Assembly (NCBI GenBank): GCA_903848645.1
Contig: CAINGU010000090.1
Coordinates: forward strand, 1-41,598
From: an uncultured cyanobacterium
Lineage (GTDB): Bacteria; Cyanobacteriota; Cyanobacteriia; Cyanobacteriales; Nostocaceae
Length of the DNA stretch: 41,598 bases
Direction: 5' to 3'
Every line of letters begins with the position of its first letter. The first letter of the stretch is position 1. The notes below the pieces were generated by a model. That model was given only the letters and a program-made list of their open reading frames with translations. It ran no database searches and was not told the origin of the DNA. This document shows positions 7,872 to 16,053 of the stretch, piece after piece. The position numbers were made by a program, and so were the translations under genes.

Positions 7872-7975
7872 AGTTAAAAACAAACTCCATTACTTCTATT
7901 GTTGAAAATGTGATACACATCATGCCCTAAAATTCAGGTATCCCGGCTGTAACCCTATATTAATTAGAAATAATG

Positions 7976-8500
7976 TTAATTAACAATCATATTTACAATT
8001 GTATCATTATCAGTAATTATATAAGAATCGCCTTTCTGTATTTCTTGTTTACTAAAAGTTTGTTCCAGTTTTCCAATAATAACGGTGTAAAACTCTGATG
8101 ACGATAAATTATTTATAGTGACTGGATATAAACAATAATTGACAGCTTGATTATTTAATTTAATTAATTGTCCATCATTCGGTTGCCCCAATCCCACTAC
8201 TTCAGACTTTGCGTTTTTTACAACAACTTTTAATTTTTGAATAGCAGGATTTAAATAAGCGTCAGCACCCTTAATAGCAGCATTTTTTACATCTATAACA
8301 CCGCATGGATGTCCAACTGGTTTCGTCCAATCACCTTTGATAACTAATCCTCCTTTAAAAGATAGTGTTGAGGATATATTTGTACTATTTTGAGTTGTTA
8401 AATTTTGTTCAGTTTTTTGAGTAGGAGATGTTTGAGTGCAACCGAACAGCGTTTCAATTAACATTACAGTCAAAAAAGTTTTAAGCCAAAATTTATTCAT
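7976..8500 (-). CDS. Predicted lipoprotein
   Basis: A 174-aa exported protein. Residues 1-20 form a signal peptide (positive NKFWLK, hydrophobic core) ending in the lipobox LFGC with Cys21 as the lipid-modified residue. After a Gln/Thr/Ser-rich tether (22-45), the rest is a beta-rich globular domain with GDWTKPVGHPCGVID and a later NYCLYPV. Two Cys (about 67 and 125) could pair in the periplasm. No enzymatic family is recognised. It lies 105 bp upstream of the HEPN-like gene on the same strand. ATG 8500 fits the signal peptide. Confidence 0.75.
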   Translation of the reverse strand: MNKFWLKTFLTVMLIETLFGCTQTSPTQKTEQNLTTQNSTNISSTLSFKGGLVIKGDWTKPVGHPCGVIDVKNAAIKGADAYLNPAIQKLKVVVKNAKSEVVGLGQPNDGQLIKLNNQAVNYCLYPVTINNLSSSEFYTVIIGKLEQTFSKQEIQKGDSYIITDNDTIVNMIVN

Positions 8501-9003
8501 AACTAATATTCAATATTGTAGCCAAAAAAAGAGTATAAAAAGAGGGCTGATGTAGTAGATTTGTAGTCGTTAGCAACGACAACTCAAAAGCTACACACAG
8601 TCCAAGTTCGATATTTTAGCACTATTGCAATACAGAGTCAAATGAGTAATGATTCCGAAAGTTACGATAAGGACTTGACAACCTGCTGGTAACATCCTGA
8701 TAGATATGGATAAAATTGTACCATTTGAAAGCCTCCAGTTTTTGTAATCTGAAATCCTTATGGCTACGTTGTAAAATGCTGTATCAAATAAACTTTGGGT
8801 TAATTGGTATGTTGAGAATTACCAAAAATATTGATTGACAGAATGATTATCCAGTATGGCTTACAGCCTTAGCATAACTTTCTATTCAATTGCTCATTGA
8901 CTCCCTAACAGGCAAAAAGATTTTAGGAACAAATTTGTGTAGCTATCAGTTGCAAGCTAACGCTTATCTGGGAGTGAGCAAATAATATGATTCCCAAAAC
9001 AAT
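8501..9003. other. Gene-free interval before the 9004 gene
   Basis: About 500 bp without a supported gene on either strand. It contains AT-rich DNA and GGGAGTGAG about 30 nt before the ATG at 9004. A short overlapping frame from ATG 8987 closes after about 19 codons. No hairpin, repeat or promoter stands out. Confidence 0.5.
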
Positions 9004-10080
9004 ATGCTACAAGCAGTCATTCCCAACTCAAATGAAACCTTCCTAAAAAACGCTGTTGTTGAAAGATACAACTTCTCCAAATTAAACAAAACACGCATCC
9101 GGTTCAAGATTCAATTAAAGAAAACAACTAAAAGCAATGCTCCGAAATGGGCAGATGTTCTTAAAACGTCCCAAAATGAGCAAGAATCAGACTTAGTAAA
9201 AGTTACAACTTCTGAAGTTGGTTTAAAGGGCATCAAAGTTTTCAAAGCTTTAGATAAAGCCGCAAACAAATTAAGACAAGAAGTTGCATCAGTCCAAGAA
9301 TGGATGAATTATGACAATGGTGATTGGATTTGTTCCATAGATTTAGCACCCATAGTCTGGAGTCAATTAATCGAAATTCGAGATAGTATTGCCCCTACTT
9401 TACGCACCCAATTGAGAGAGGAGTATGACGAGGGTTACACAGATTACCAAGAACGAATTGATAAATTCCTCTCACTGAATGCTTGGCAGTTATCTGTAGA
9501 ACAACAACAAGAAGTTAAGCAAAACTTAGTAAAAGCTTTTCCCTGTTTAGAGGAACTAGAAGACTATTTACAAGTAATAATTGGTCGTCCTGTGATTATT
9601 CCTGCTATTAGCGAGCAATTGTCAGAACAACAAGCTGAATGTTTGCAGCAAATAACTCGATTTATCGAGCAGTATGACACAAATTTAGAACAAACACTCA
9701 GAGAATCAGCGATCGCAGGTGGTGAACAACTAGCAGCGCAATTACTCGAAGATTTGAGCAATTGGGAACCAGGACGCAAGCCAGTAAACTTCAAGAAAAA
9801 GATGGAACGTCATTTTAAGAAAGTGCAAATGCTTTTGGGTAACGCCAGTTTTGAAGCAGGTAGCAGTCTCGAACAAATGATGACTCATCTAGAAGACATT
9901 CTCGAAAACGCTTCTGTAGATGCCAAAAGGCTTGATTCACAGGGGCGTTCTCAATTAGAGGGAAAAATGGACGAAATTTACGCCAAGCTACTGGATGAAC
10001 AACGTCATCTTCAAAGATTAGCAAGTGATGAGGGTATGGGGTTAAGCAAAGCTACAGCCATGTCTCTCAAACTTCGGTAG
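9004..10080 (+). CDS. Hypothetical protein of the Ycf35/Ycf46 neighbourhood
   Basis: A 358-aa soluble protein. The N-terminal ~75 residues are basic (KLNKTRIRFKIQLKKTTKS). Residues 75-190 and 200-350 are strongly alpha-helical with heptad-like stretches (RQEVASVQEWM; DEIYAKLLDEQRHLQRLA). I see no catalytic motif and do not recognise the family. It is followed 158 bp later by the DUF1257 (Ycf35-like), DUF2997 and AAA+ genes on the same strand. It may be a substrate or scaffold of that ATPase system, which is inference from context alone. The ATG at 9004 lacks a canonical Shine-Dalgarno. Confidence 0.7.
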   Translation: MLQAVIPNSNETFLKNAVVERYNFSKLNKTRIRFKIQLKKTTKSNAPKWADVLKTSQNEQESDLVKVTTSEVGLKGIKVFKALDKAANKLRQEVASVQEWMNYDNGDWICSIDLAPIVWSQLIEIRDSIAPTLRTQLREEYDEGYTDYQERIDKFLSLNAWQLSVEQQQEVKQNLVKAFPCLEELEDYLQVIIGRPVIIPAISEQLSEQQAECLQQITRFIEQYDTNLEQTLRESAIAGGEQLAAQLLEDLSNWEPGRKPVNFKKKMERHFKKVQMLLGNASFEAGSSLEQMMTHLEDILENASVDAKRLDSQGRSQLEGKMDEIYAKLLDEQRHLQRLASDEGMGLSKATAMSLKLR

Positions 10081-10119
10081 AAAAACCTGTCTGTATCATC
10101 TTTGAGCAAACGCGAGGTG

Positions 10120-10148
10120 TGAGGTGTAGATGAGAATAATACACCTCA
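10120..10148 (+). promoter_or_regulatory. Inverted repeat between the 9004 gene and ycf35-like gene
   Basis: TGAGGTGT (10120-10127) and ACACCTCA (10141-10148) form a perfect 8-bp inverted repeat with a 13-nt loop. The direct repeat GAGGTGT also occurs just upstream at 10114-10120. It could be an operator or an intercistronic mRNA hairpin. No T-run follows. Confidence 0.45.
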
Positions 10149-10238
10149 TACACTTGCTACGCAATTAAGAGAGGAAGTAATAACAACTGTTTGCTTCCCT
10201 GTTTATCAGTCTTAATTTCCCAATTCACAGTAACTAAG

Positions 10239-10685
10239 ATGTCACATTTCTCAACTGTCACCACAAAATTAACTAATCGTGAATGTTTAGTTGATGCTCT
10301 ACAAGATTTGCAGCTTACCGTGCAAGTTTATGAGAAACCACAATTGCTCAAAGGTTATTACGACGACTCTGAAGGCAAAAGTGCAGAGATTGTTGTCCCT
10401 GGTCATACTTTAAATGCCCGCGCAGATATCGGGTTTCTGTGGGATCAAGAAGTAAAGGTGTATCAAATCATCCACGATGCCTATGAAACCGTACCTCGAC
10501 TGGGAGAAAACTTCTTTTCTCATACCCTTATGCAAGCCTACAGTAAAAACATGGTTCGCGCTAAAGCAGCACAGTTACAGGAACAGCTAGGAGAATGCAC
10601 AATTACAGAAGAAACCAAGGGTCAGGTACATACCTTACGTCTTGCATTTTCAGCACATCAACAGACTCAACAAGTACGGAGGTAA
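10239..10685 (+). CDS. ycf35: Ycf35-like protein (DUF1257)
   Basis: A 148-aa protein of the DUF1257/Ycf35 family, found in cyanobacteria and some algal plastids; its function is unknown. Hallmarks are the opening MSHFSTVTTKLTNRECLVDA, the EIVVPGHTLNARADIGFLWD core and the C-terminal helical part with a long Gln-rich tail. ATG 10239 is chosen because MSHFS is the family's normal N-terminus; the frame continues to 10191 without family match. It runs directly into the DUF2997 gene (3-nt gap), then the AAA+ gene. On chromosomes these families also travel together, which supports a shared pathway. Confidence 0.88.
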   Translation: MSHFSTVTTKLTNRECLVDALQDLQLTVQVYEKPQLLKGYYDDSEGKSAEIVVPGHTLNARADIGFLWDQEVKVYQIIHDAYETVPRLGENFFSHTLMQAYSKNMVRAKAAQLQEQLGECTITEETKGQVHTLRLAFSAHQQTQQVRR

Positions 10686-10688
10686 TCT

Positions 10689-10895
10689 ATGGAACGGGCA
10701 ATATTGATACATTTTGACACTGCTACAGGTGAAGTAAAAATAGAAGCCGAGGGATTTGAGGGATTGTCATGTCTAGAAGCAACCCAACCTTTTGAGGAAG
10801 CTTTGGGGATAGTAGAGAGCGATCGCATTTACAAGCCCGAATCCCACCAACAGCTTCGTAGCACCAATACTCACCAACACCGACTGCATCAATAA
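10689..10895 (+). CDS. DUF2997 family small protein
   Basis: A 68-aa protein with the DUF2997 pattern: IHFDTATGEVKIEAEGFEGL followed by SCLEATQPFEEALG. It is a short beta hairpin plus helix that habitually accompanies Ycf35. The last 20 residues (His/Gln/Ser-rich) extend beyond the family core. It starts three bases after the ycf35-like stop, with GGAGG overlapping that stop (10678-10682). Co-translation is likely. The molecular role is unknown. Confidence 0.85.
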   Translation: MERAILIHFDTATGEVKIEAEGFEGLSCLEATQPFEEALGIVESDRIYKPESHQQLRSTNTHQHRLHQ

Positions 10896-10904
10896 ACTCA
10901 AACC

Positions 10905-10938
10905 AGGGAGGGGGAAAATATCTTCAATATTCCTCCCT
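10905..10938 (+). other. Intercistronic hairpin upstream of the AAA+ gene
   Basis: AGGGAGG (10905-10911) pairs with CCTCCCT (10932-10938), and the inner AATAT/ATATT can extend the stem. It lies between the DUF2997 stop and the ATPase ATG at 11017. Its G-rich arm resembles a sequestered Shine-Dalgarno but is far from any start, so it is more likely an mRNA-processing or attenuating hairpin. Confidence 0.4.
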
Positions 10939-11016
10939 CTCCTTCGCCTAAACAAGCTTTGCTATTTCATCAATACATTTTCACTGAGAAACAAACAAAA
11001 TTCCTTATTCATAACC

Positions 11017-12633
11017 ATGAAACTATCAAACCTAATTACCACCATTGATTCTCAAATACCCATCGTGGCTTTGGAAGTTCTATCTCCTGAAGAAGCCACT
11101 ATCATTCAATGGTTAACTACTGAAGTCATGGATAAACTCAACAGTCCTGTGTATTTCTGGAATTTAGGAGTTTCTAGCTTGGAGCAATGTCTAATTGCTG
11201 ACGACGGTGGACTGGTATTCAAATCAATTGAGACTTACAAAAAGCCTCCTCACATAGACCCTTTAATATATGTATTCGAGTACATCAACAATTTCGAGGG
11301 GAATGGGGTTTTCGTGTTGGGAGATATTCACCCTTTTGTGGGTAAAAATTCACTGCAATTAAGTTGGGAAGTTCTCACCAGAGTCAAAAACTTGTACCAT
11401 CGTCTCAAACCAACTGAAAAGCGCATTGTACTTCTGGGTCAAAACATTCAACTGCATGAATCTTTATTGAGGCTTATTCCTTGCTGTGAAGTTCCTTTAC
11501 CCAGCATTGAACAAATTCAAGACCACTTAGAATCATATTTGCTCTATTTGCAAGAATCTGCCAGTGAGCAAGAGGTGAATTTTACAGTTTCTCTGACCAC
11601 TGAAGATAAAGAAACCTTGGCAAGAGCAGCTTTAGGATTAACTTTGGAAGAAATCAGTGACTTCCTGCGGCTAACTGTGAAAGAACGCCTCACTTCTCAA
11701 GGGATTGTGATAGATGCTACAGTCATTTCCTTGGTTGTCGAATACAAAACCCGGCTATTAGCTCAAATGGGTATCGAACTGGGTAAACCCACAACAATAC
11801 CTTTTGGCGGTTTGGATTTACTGCGGGATTGGCTGCAACGCCGTCGTCGGTTGTTTTCCCAAGAAGCGCGATCGCTCAATTTACCCCAACCTAAAGGAGT
11901 GCTACTAGCGGGACCACCAGGGACAGGTAAATCAATAGTAGCGAAGAATATTGCCACCATCCTGAATCTTCCATTGTTGCAATTAGACATTGCCTCAATG
12001 CTGGGTAGCCTAGTGGGAGAATCTGAAGGTAATGTCCGCCGCGCACTCAGTACAGCAGAAGCGATCGCTCCCTGTGTCCTGTGGATTGATGAGGTAGAAA
12101 AGGCACTTTCCGCTAATGGCGATACTTCTGGGGTTTCACAAAGAATTTTAGGGAATATCCTCACTTTCATGTCTGAATGTACAGCAGGGGTGTTTGTGGT
12201 AGCAACCTGTAATGACCCAACGGCTTTACCAATTGAGTTCAAGCGAAAAGGACGGTTTGATGAGAATTTCTTTGTTGACCTACCTACAGAAATTGAGCGT
12301 TGTCAAATTCTCAGGATTCATCTGGGACGCTACGGTATAAAAGTTCCTGAAGAGTATCTGGAAGCGATCGCTGCTAGTACCAGCAAGTTTAGCGGTGCTG
12401 AATTAGAAACTCTAGCCTCAGAAGCCGCACTACTGGCTTTTGATGAAGGAAGACCGCAGCAGGTGACACTAGCTGATTTAGAAAATTGCCAGCGAAATAT
12501 TACGCCTTTAGCTGTTCAAGATGCTGCTGCTGTTGAGCGGATGCAGTCTTGGTCAAAGGTGGCACGACCAGCTTCTAGTCCTGTGCAGGTTTCCAAGAGA
12601 AGTCTTCGTACCTCTAAATTCCGTACCAATTAG
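11017..12633 (+). CDS. ycf46: Ycf46-like AAA+ ATPase
   Basis: A 538-aa AAA+ ATPase of the Ycf46 type. The N-terminal ~250 residues form the family's helical/alpha-beta region (LITTIDSQIPIVALEVLSPE onward). Walker A is GPPGTGKS at residues 299-306, with the catalytic Lys at 305. Walker B is LWIDEVEK with D358/E359, followed by a sensor-1 strand ending VVATCNDP and an arginine-finger region RKGRFDENFF. A C-terminal lid helix contains SKFSGAELETLASEAALLA (sensor-2-like). Ycf46 proteins occur in cyanobacteria and some plastids and have been linked to photosynthetic carbon-utilisation regulation, but their mechanism is unsettled. Here it is the last gene after DUF1257 and DUF2997, suggesting the ATPase remodels a complex involving them. 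Confidence 0.88.
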   Translation: MKLSNLITTIDSQIPIVALEVLSPEEATIIQWLTTEVMDKLNSPVYFWNLGVSSLEQCLIADDGGLVFKSIETYKKPPHIDPLIYVFEYINNFEGNGVFVLGDIHPFVGKNSLQLSWEVLTRVKNLYHRLKPTEKRIVLLGQNIQLHESLLRLIPCCEVPLPSIEQIQDHLESYLLYLQESASEQEVNFTVSLTTEDKETLARAALGLTLEEISDFLRLTVKERLTSQGIVIDATVISLVVEYKTRLLAQMGIELGKPTTIPFGGLDLLRDWLQRRRRLFSQEARSLNLPQPKGVLLAGPPGTGKSIVAKNIATILNLPLLQLDIASMLGSLVGESEGNVRRALSTAEAIAPCVLWIDEVEKALSANGDTSGVSQRILGNILTFMSECTAGVFVVATCNDPTALPIEFKRKGRFDENFFVDLPTEIERCQILRIHLGRYGIKVPEEYLEAIAASTSKFSGAELETLASEAALLAFDEGRPQQVTLADLENCQRNITPLAVQDAAAVERMQSWSKVARPASSPVQVSKRSLRTSKFRTN

Positions 12634-12646
12634 ATTGCCTCCGGCA
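12633..12646 (+). repeat. Copy of a 14-bp dispersed repeat (GATTGCCTCCGGCA)
   Basis: The exact 14-mer GATTGCCTCCGGCA directly at the AAA+ stop is identical to 36735-36748 inside the giant RNA-polymerase-like gene. Downstream (12655-12690) is GC-rich palindromic debris with AGCGCTTCGCTATCGC. This is a remnant of the same dispersed palindromic element. Confidence 0.7.
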
Positions 12647-12716
12647 CAGAAGTAAGCGAACTGCTTGCAGCAGCGCTTCGCTATCGCTTTCAGTAGTCAA
12701 GTAAGCCATAAATCAC

Positions 12717-12754
12717 TAAACCGCTAAATACCAATTGGAGTTTTTAGCGGTTTA
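12717..12754 (+). terminator. 12-bp hairpin between the AAA+ and WGR genes
   Basis: TAAACCGCTAAA (12717-12728) pairs perfectly with TTTAGCGGTTTA (12743-12754) around a 14-nt loop. Its position suits a terminator for the ATPase operon, although a T-run is present only within the right arm. It ends 27 nt before the WGR ATG, so it may instead act on that gene's leader. Confidence 0.6.
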
Positions 12755-12781
12755 CCACCATGAAATATTGTTGTAATCATC

Positions 12782-13330
12782 ATGGAAATATATTTAGTAT
12801 TCGTAGATGCTGCCCAGAATAGCAATAAGTTCTGGAGTGCTAAAGTTGAGCAAGAAAATTTAACTGTTGAGTGGGGTAGAGTAGGCTACAAATCTCAGCA
12901 GAAAGTTCACTCTTTTAGTAATTTTCAACAAGCAGTTTCTAAATTTCACAATCTCGTTGCTGAAAAGAAAATGAAAGGCTACCGAGAAAGCCAACCTCAA
13001 ATTGATAATAATTCTGATTCTTCGGAAATCAAAAGAGCTATTCAATTGCTAGAGATATTACGTCCTTATGTAGCTGAAAGACAATTTGCAAATAGCAATT
13101 ATTTAGAGACATTAAACCAATATCTCAAAATTGTCCCTACACCTTTGGGCATGAAAATAATACCATCCTTAATATACCGTCATGTAGGAGACGTAGACCA
13201 CCAACTATCAATACTAAACTCTTTATTAGCAACTGAATCTGTTCAAAATCAAAATACAGAAGAATTTGTTAATAACAGGAAAGTTATCAGCTTGAAAACT
13301 ATTAGTAAGAATTTTTGGAGGCATATCTAA
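12782..13330 (+). CDS. WGR-domain protein
   Basis: A 182-aa protein. Residues 1-75 form a WGR domain, with the eponymous VEWGRVGYKSQQ at about 29-40 and the FSNFQQAVSKFHNLVAEKKMKGY helix region (residues 46-68). WGR is a nucleic-acid or phosphate-sensing module known from PARPs and from bacterial MolR-like proteins. The remaining ~105 residues are helical and match nothing I know; no catalytic residues are visible. ATG 12782 is immediately preceded by AATCATC and no strong ribosome site. The C-terminus may be truncated relative to larger WGR proteins, which often carry repeats after the domain. Confidence 0.8.
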   Translation: MEIYLVFVDAAQNSNKFWSAKVEQENLTVEWGRVGYKSQQKVHSFSNFQQAVSKFHNLVAEKKMKGYRESQPQIDNNSDSSEIKRAIQLLEILRPYVAERQFANSNYLETLNQYLKIVPTPLGMKIIPSLIYRHVGDVDHQLSILNSLLATESVQNQNTEEFVNNRKVISLKTISKNFWRHI

Positions 13331-13436
13331 TAGTGTCTCACATTCAAATTCTTAAGTTTGTCAACCTGTCAATGTAAAATTTTCAACCATAAATATTCAC
13401 AAAATAAACAAAAAATAATATGGCTTACTAATGAAT

Positions 13437-13560
13437 GTAAGCTATATTTTTTCTCTGATATCATTTTACTTTAAAGACGCAGATATAGAATTTCCTAGTC
13501 TAATAAAGTACGAACTTATCTGCGTCAATCTGCGTTTAATTATTACTGCTTATAGCTTAC
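13437..13560. repeat. Nested inverted-repeat element (124 bp)
   Basis: The outer arms GTAAGCTATA (13437-13446) and TATAGCTTAC (13551-13560) are perfect 10-bp inverted repeats. Inside, GACGCAGATA (13476-13485) and TATCTGCGTC (13517-13526) form a second perfect 10-bp pair, and CTGCGT recurs at 13530-13535. The symmetry suggests a small non-autonomous mobile element or a folded RNA. No target-site duplication was recognised. Confidence 0.5.
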
Positions 13561-13574
13561 TTAAATAGAAATTA

Positions 13575-13688
13575 CTATAACATGAAAACTTCCAAACCTT
13601 GAGATATCTTGATTTTAAGATTTGTAATTAAAGGTTCTAGTTCTTGCTTACCGTGATATGGCGGTATGCAGTTGAATGAGATACAAAC
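13575..13688 (-). pseudogene. Possible HicA-toxin remnant
   Basis: A 37-codon minus-strand frame contains CIPPYHGKQELEP and later ISQGLEVF, ending in TAG. The pattern P-x-H-G-K-x-E-L-x-P followed ~15 residues later by an IS..LE.F motif resembles the C-terminal half of HicA mRNA interferase. The N-terminal half with the catalytic His is absent, and a stop precedes the fragment. The match is short, so this is tentative. Confidence 0.3.
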
Positions 13689-13827
13689 CTATATACTAAA
13701 TAGCTTATGTTCGTCCTCATTTGGAGAAGAGGTTCTGGAAAGTGTGTCTAATAAAGCTAGTGTAACAAACCAAGGCATCTAGCTACGTTAAAACCGCAGT
13801 TTCCGAAGTTTATATCTGAACAAGCTT

Positions 13828-15219
13828 CTATGTATTAGACAATACAATTTTTACTTCTAGCGTAAAAATACTACCTATTCCCACCTGACTTTCAACTTTC
13901 AGATGCGCTTGATGTTTTTGGGCGATCACCACAGCAATAGCTAACCCCAATCCTGTACCTCCGTTTTTACGAGAGCGATTGCTATCAACACGGTAAAAGC
14001 GGTCAAAAATTCGCTCCTGATCAGCAAACTCAATCCCAATTCCCGTATCTTTCACAGCAATCACAGCAGTGTAATCACCCCTGACTAAGCTAACAGTTAC
14101 ATATCCCCCTCTGGGTGTGTACTGGATGGCATTGGCAATCAAATTTGACACTAAACGGTAAAGTTGCGATTCGTTACCTAGAGCGTAAATCTCGCAAGTG
14201 GGAATTTGGCTCTTTAAGTTAATATCAGCAGCAGTGGCCAGTTCTAAAAATTCTTCGGTCAAATCGCTCACCAAATCATTTAAGCAACAGGGCTGAAAAG
14301 GTTTTGCCCCTAAATTTTGCTCAAGTGAATTTTGTTCCAGACTGGTTAACAAGAGTAAGTCAGCGATTAAATGGCTCAACCGCCGTCCCTGTCGCTCAAC
14401 AGTATGAAGCATGATTTGCATATCTTGTTGATTGGATTGCGGTATGCGGAGGATAGCTTCCACAGTTGCCAACAGACTAGCCAGGGGCGATCGCAATTCG
14501 TGGGCAGCATTAGCAGTAAACTGTTGCTGTTGCTGATAGGACTGGTAAATCGGCTGCATTGCTAATCCTGAAAGCCACCAACTGGAAGTAGCAACCAAGC
14601 TCAGAGCAATTGGCAACCCAATCGCCATAATCCATTGAATCCGCCTGATTTCGGCATCAAAATGTTCTAAAGTGCGGCCAATTTGCAAATAGCCCCAGGA
14701 TGAATGGGTGCTGGCTTCATTAGCTAAAGGATGGGTATTGGCACTATGCAAAATTGTGGTGAATTGGTGATAGCGAATGCCGTTAGCCGTGCGAAAAGTT
14801 TGCCATGAACTGCGGTTGAGAGTTGGCGGCAGAGATAGCGGTTGATTGGGTGAAAAAGCCAGGAGTTTCCCTTGATGATTGAATAGACGAATATAATATG
14901 TGGTGCGATCGCTGATGCCGATGGTGTGCCGTTGAATCAGCGTCGGCGTAGCCTTGCAGGGTTGTCCACTCAAACAAAGATCGGGAAAAATTTGTTGCAA
15001 CACAGCAGTCGGTTCTTCAGAAGGCGGTAGTAGTGGTTCGACGCTATCGTGTAAAGTTCCAGCAATTGATTCAATTTCACGCTCCATTGCTGCCCAGTTT
15101 GTCTGTACTGTTGCTCGATACATTCCCAAACCAGAAACACTTAAAATCACGCCCATAACTCCGGCATACCAGAGGGCTAACCGTAGACGACTGCGCCGAA
15201 AAAGAGAATAGCTATTCAT
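13828..15219 (-). CDS. Sensor histidine kinase, NrsS/RppB-like
   Basis: A 463-aa membrane histidine kinase. TM1 spans about residues 12-35 and TM2 about 195-217, bounding a periplasmic sensor of ~155 residues that contains CLSGQPC. HisKA has the phospho-acceptor H240 in NAAHELRSPLASL. HATPase_c has the N box (NLIANAIQYTP, N363), G1 DTGIGI (391-396) and G2 GTGLGLAIA (421-429). Its ATG overlaps the TGA of the regulator gene by 4 nt, so the two are co-translated. The pair faces an RND metal-efflux operon, as does NrsRS, the nickel-responsive pair of Synechocystis. Metal sensing is therefore likely, with the specific ion unknown. Confidence 0.9.
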   Translation of the reverse strand: MNSYSLFRRSRLRLALWYAGVMGVILSVSGLGMYRATVQTNWAAMEREIESIAGTLHDSVEPLLPPSEEPTAVLQQIFPDLCLSGQPCKATPTLIQRHTIGISDRTTYYIRLFNHQGKLLAFSPNQPLSLPPTLNRSSWQTFRTANGIRYHQFTTILHSANTHPLANEASTHSSWGYLQIGRTLEHFDAEIRRIQWIMAIGLPIALSLVATSSWWLSGLAMQPIYQSYQQQQQFTANAAHELRSPLASLLATVEAILRIPQSNQQDMQIMLHTVERQGRRLSHLIADLLLLTSLEQNSLEQNLGAKPFQPCCLNDLVSDLTEEFLELATAADINLKSQIPTCEIYALGNESQLYRLVSNLIANAIQYTPRGGYVTVSLVRGDYTAVIAVKDTGIGIEFADQERIFDRFYRVDSNRSRKNGGTGLGLAIAVVIAQKHQAHLKVESQVGIGSIFTLEVKIVLSNT

Positions 15220-15923
15220 AGCCGAGAATCAAGTTGAGAATTAAAGCGATAGCCTGCACCGGGGACAGTTTCAATCGGGCAGGGACAACCATGATTTGCT
15301 AACTTGCGACGTAGTAGGCGCATTTGCGCTGCAACTACATTACTAATCGGCTCTTCATCCATGTCCCAAAGTTGATGACGCAATTTACTACCGGGAATGA
15401 TGCGATTGGGGTTCTGCATCAAATACATGAGCAACTGAAATTCTTTGGTGGTTAAGGGAATGACTAGGGGTGTACATCCATCTGAATTTACTTGGAGGAC
15501 ATTGTTTGCTGTATCCAGAGTAAAACCTGCAACAGTCAGGGTGGATGGTTGTAGTTGAGGCGATCGCCTCTGAAGGGCCCGCAACCGCGCCAGCAACTCT
15601 TCCATCACAAACGGTTTGACTAAATAATCATCCGCGCCCGCATCCAGCCCTGCCACGCGATTTTCGGGCTGCCCCAAAGCTGTCAGCATCAGCACTGGTA
15701 AGGGATTTTGGTATAGTCTGAGCTTCTGACATAACTGTAATCCTGACATTTCGGGCAGCAGCCAATCAACAATAGCAACTGTGTAGTCTGTCCACTGGCT
15801 TTCAAGACAGAGCCATGCCTCAGTGCCATCTGTCACCCAATCCACAACATATCTCTCGCTAATCAGAACTTGCTTGATTGCCAGTCCCAAATCTGCTTCA
15901 TCTTCCACCAGTAAAATTCGCAT
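15216..15923 (-). CDS. OmpR-family response regulator, RppA/NrsR-like
   Basis: A 235-aa two-domain regulator. The receiver domain has the acidic pair E8/D9, phospho-acceptor D53 in AIVDWLLPEMSG and Lys103 in DDYLVKPF. The winged-helix effector covers about residues 130-233 and ends VPGAGYRF. The sequence closely follows cyanobacterial RppA/NrsR (RILLVEDE opening, VVDWVTDG, SNVVAAQMRLLRRKL). ATG 15923 is chosen over GTG 15944 because MRILLVEDE is the normal family start. It is the first gene of a two-gene operon with the kinase and is divergent from the efflux genes. It probably activates both through the direct repeats at 15975-15994. Confidence 0.92.
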   Translation of the reverse strand: MRILLVEDEADLGLAIKQVLISERYVVDWVTDGTEAWLCLESQWTDYTVAIVDWLLPEMSGLQLCQKLRLYQNPLPVLMLTALGQPENRVAGLDAGADDYLVKPFVMEELLARLRALQRRSPQLQPSTLTVAGFTLDTANNVLQVNSDGCTPLVIPLTTKEFQLLMYLMQNPNRIIPGSKLRHQLWDMDEEPISNVVAAQMRLLRRKLANHGCPCPIETVPGAGYRFNSQLDSRL

Positions 15924-15974
15924 CACTTCAGGGAAATCAACCACGAAGCTCTGATCTTACAAAAACATCTGCCA

Positions 15975-15994
15975 TTTCACCTGGATTTCATCTG
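15975..15994. promoter_or_regulatory. 11-bp-phased direct repeat, candidate response-regulator site
   Basis: TTTCACCTG (15975-15983) and TTTCATCTG (15986-15994) repeat with an 11-bp period, the usual phasing for OmpR/PhoB-type dimers. A third CATCTGCC half-site lies at about 15966-15973. The site is in the 130-bp space between the regulator gene and the divergent efflux adaptor gene. Confidence 0.6.
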
Positions 15995-16053
15995 CCCTTT
16001 GGCAAACTATGGAGAACTTTTGTTTAATTCAGTATCCATTGTGAGGAGTGATT

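Larger units (their letters stand above)
13331..13827. other. Gene-poor interval with nested inverted repeats
   Basis: About 500 bp between the convergent WGR and kinase genes. It contains nested inverted repeats at 13437-13560 and a short minus-strand coding relic at 13575-13688, each listed separately. The rest is AT-rich with no supported gene. Confidence 0.5.

Noticed and set aside
11763-12242. Minus-strand frame (159 codons) within the AAA+ gene
   Set aside because: It is antisense to the Walker A/Walker B region and has low-complexity, Ser/Arg-rich content.
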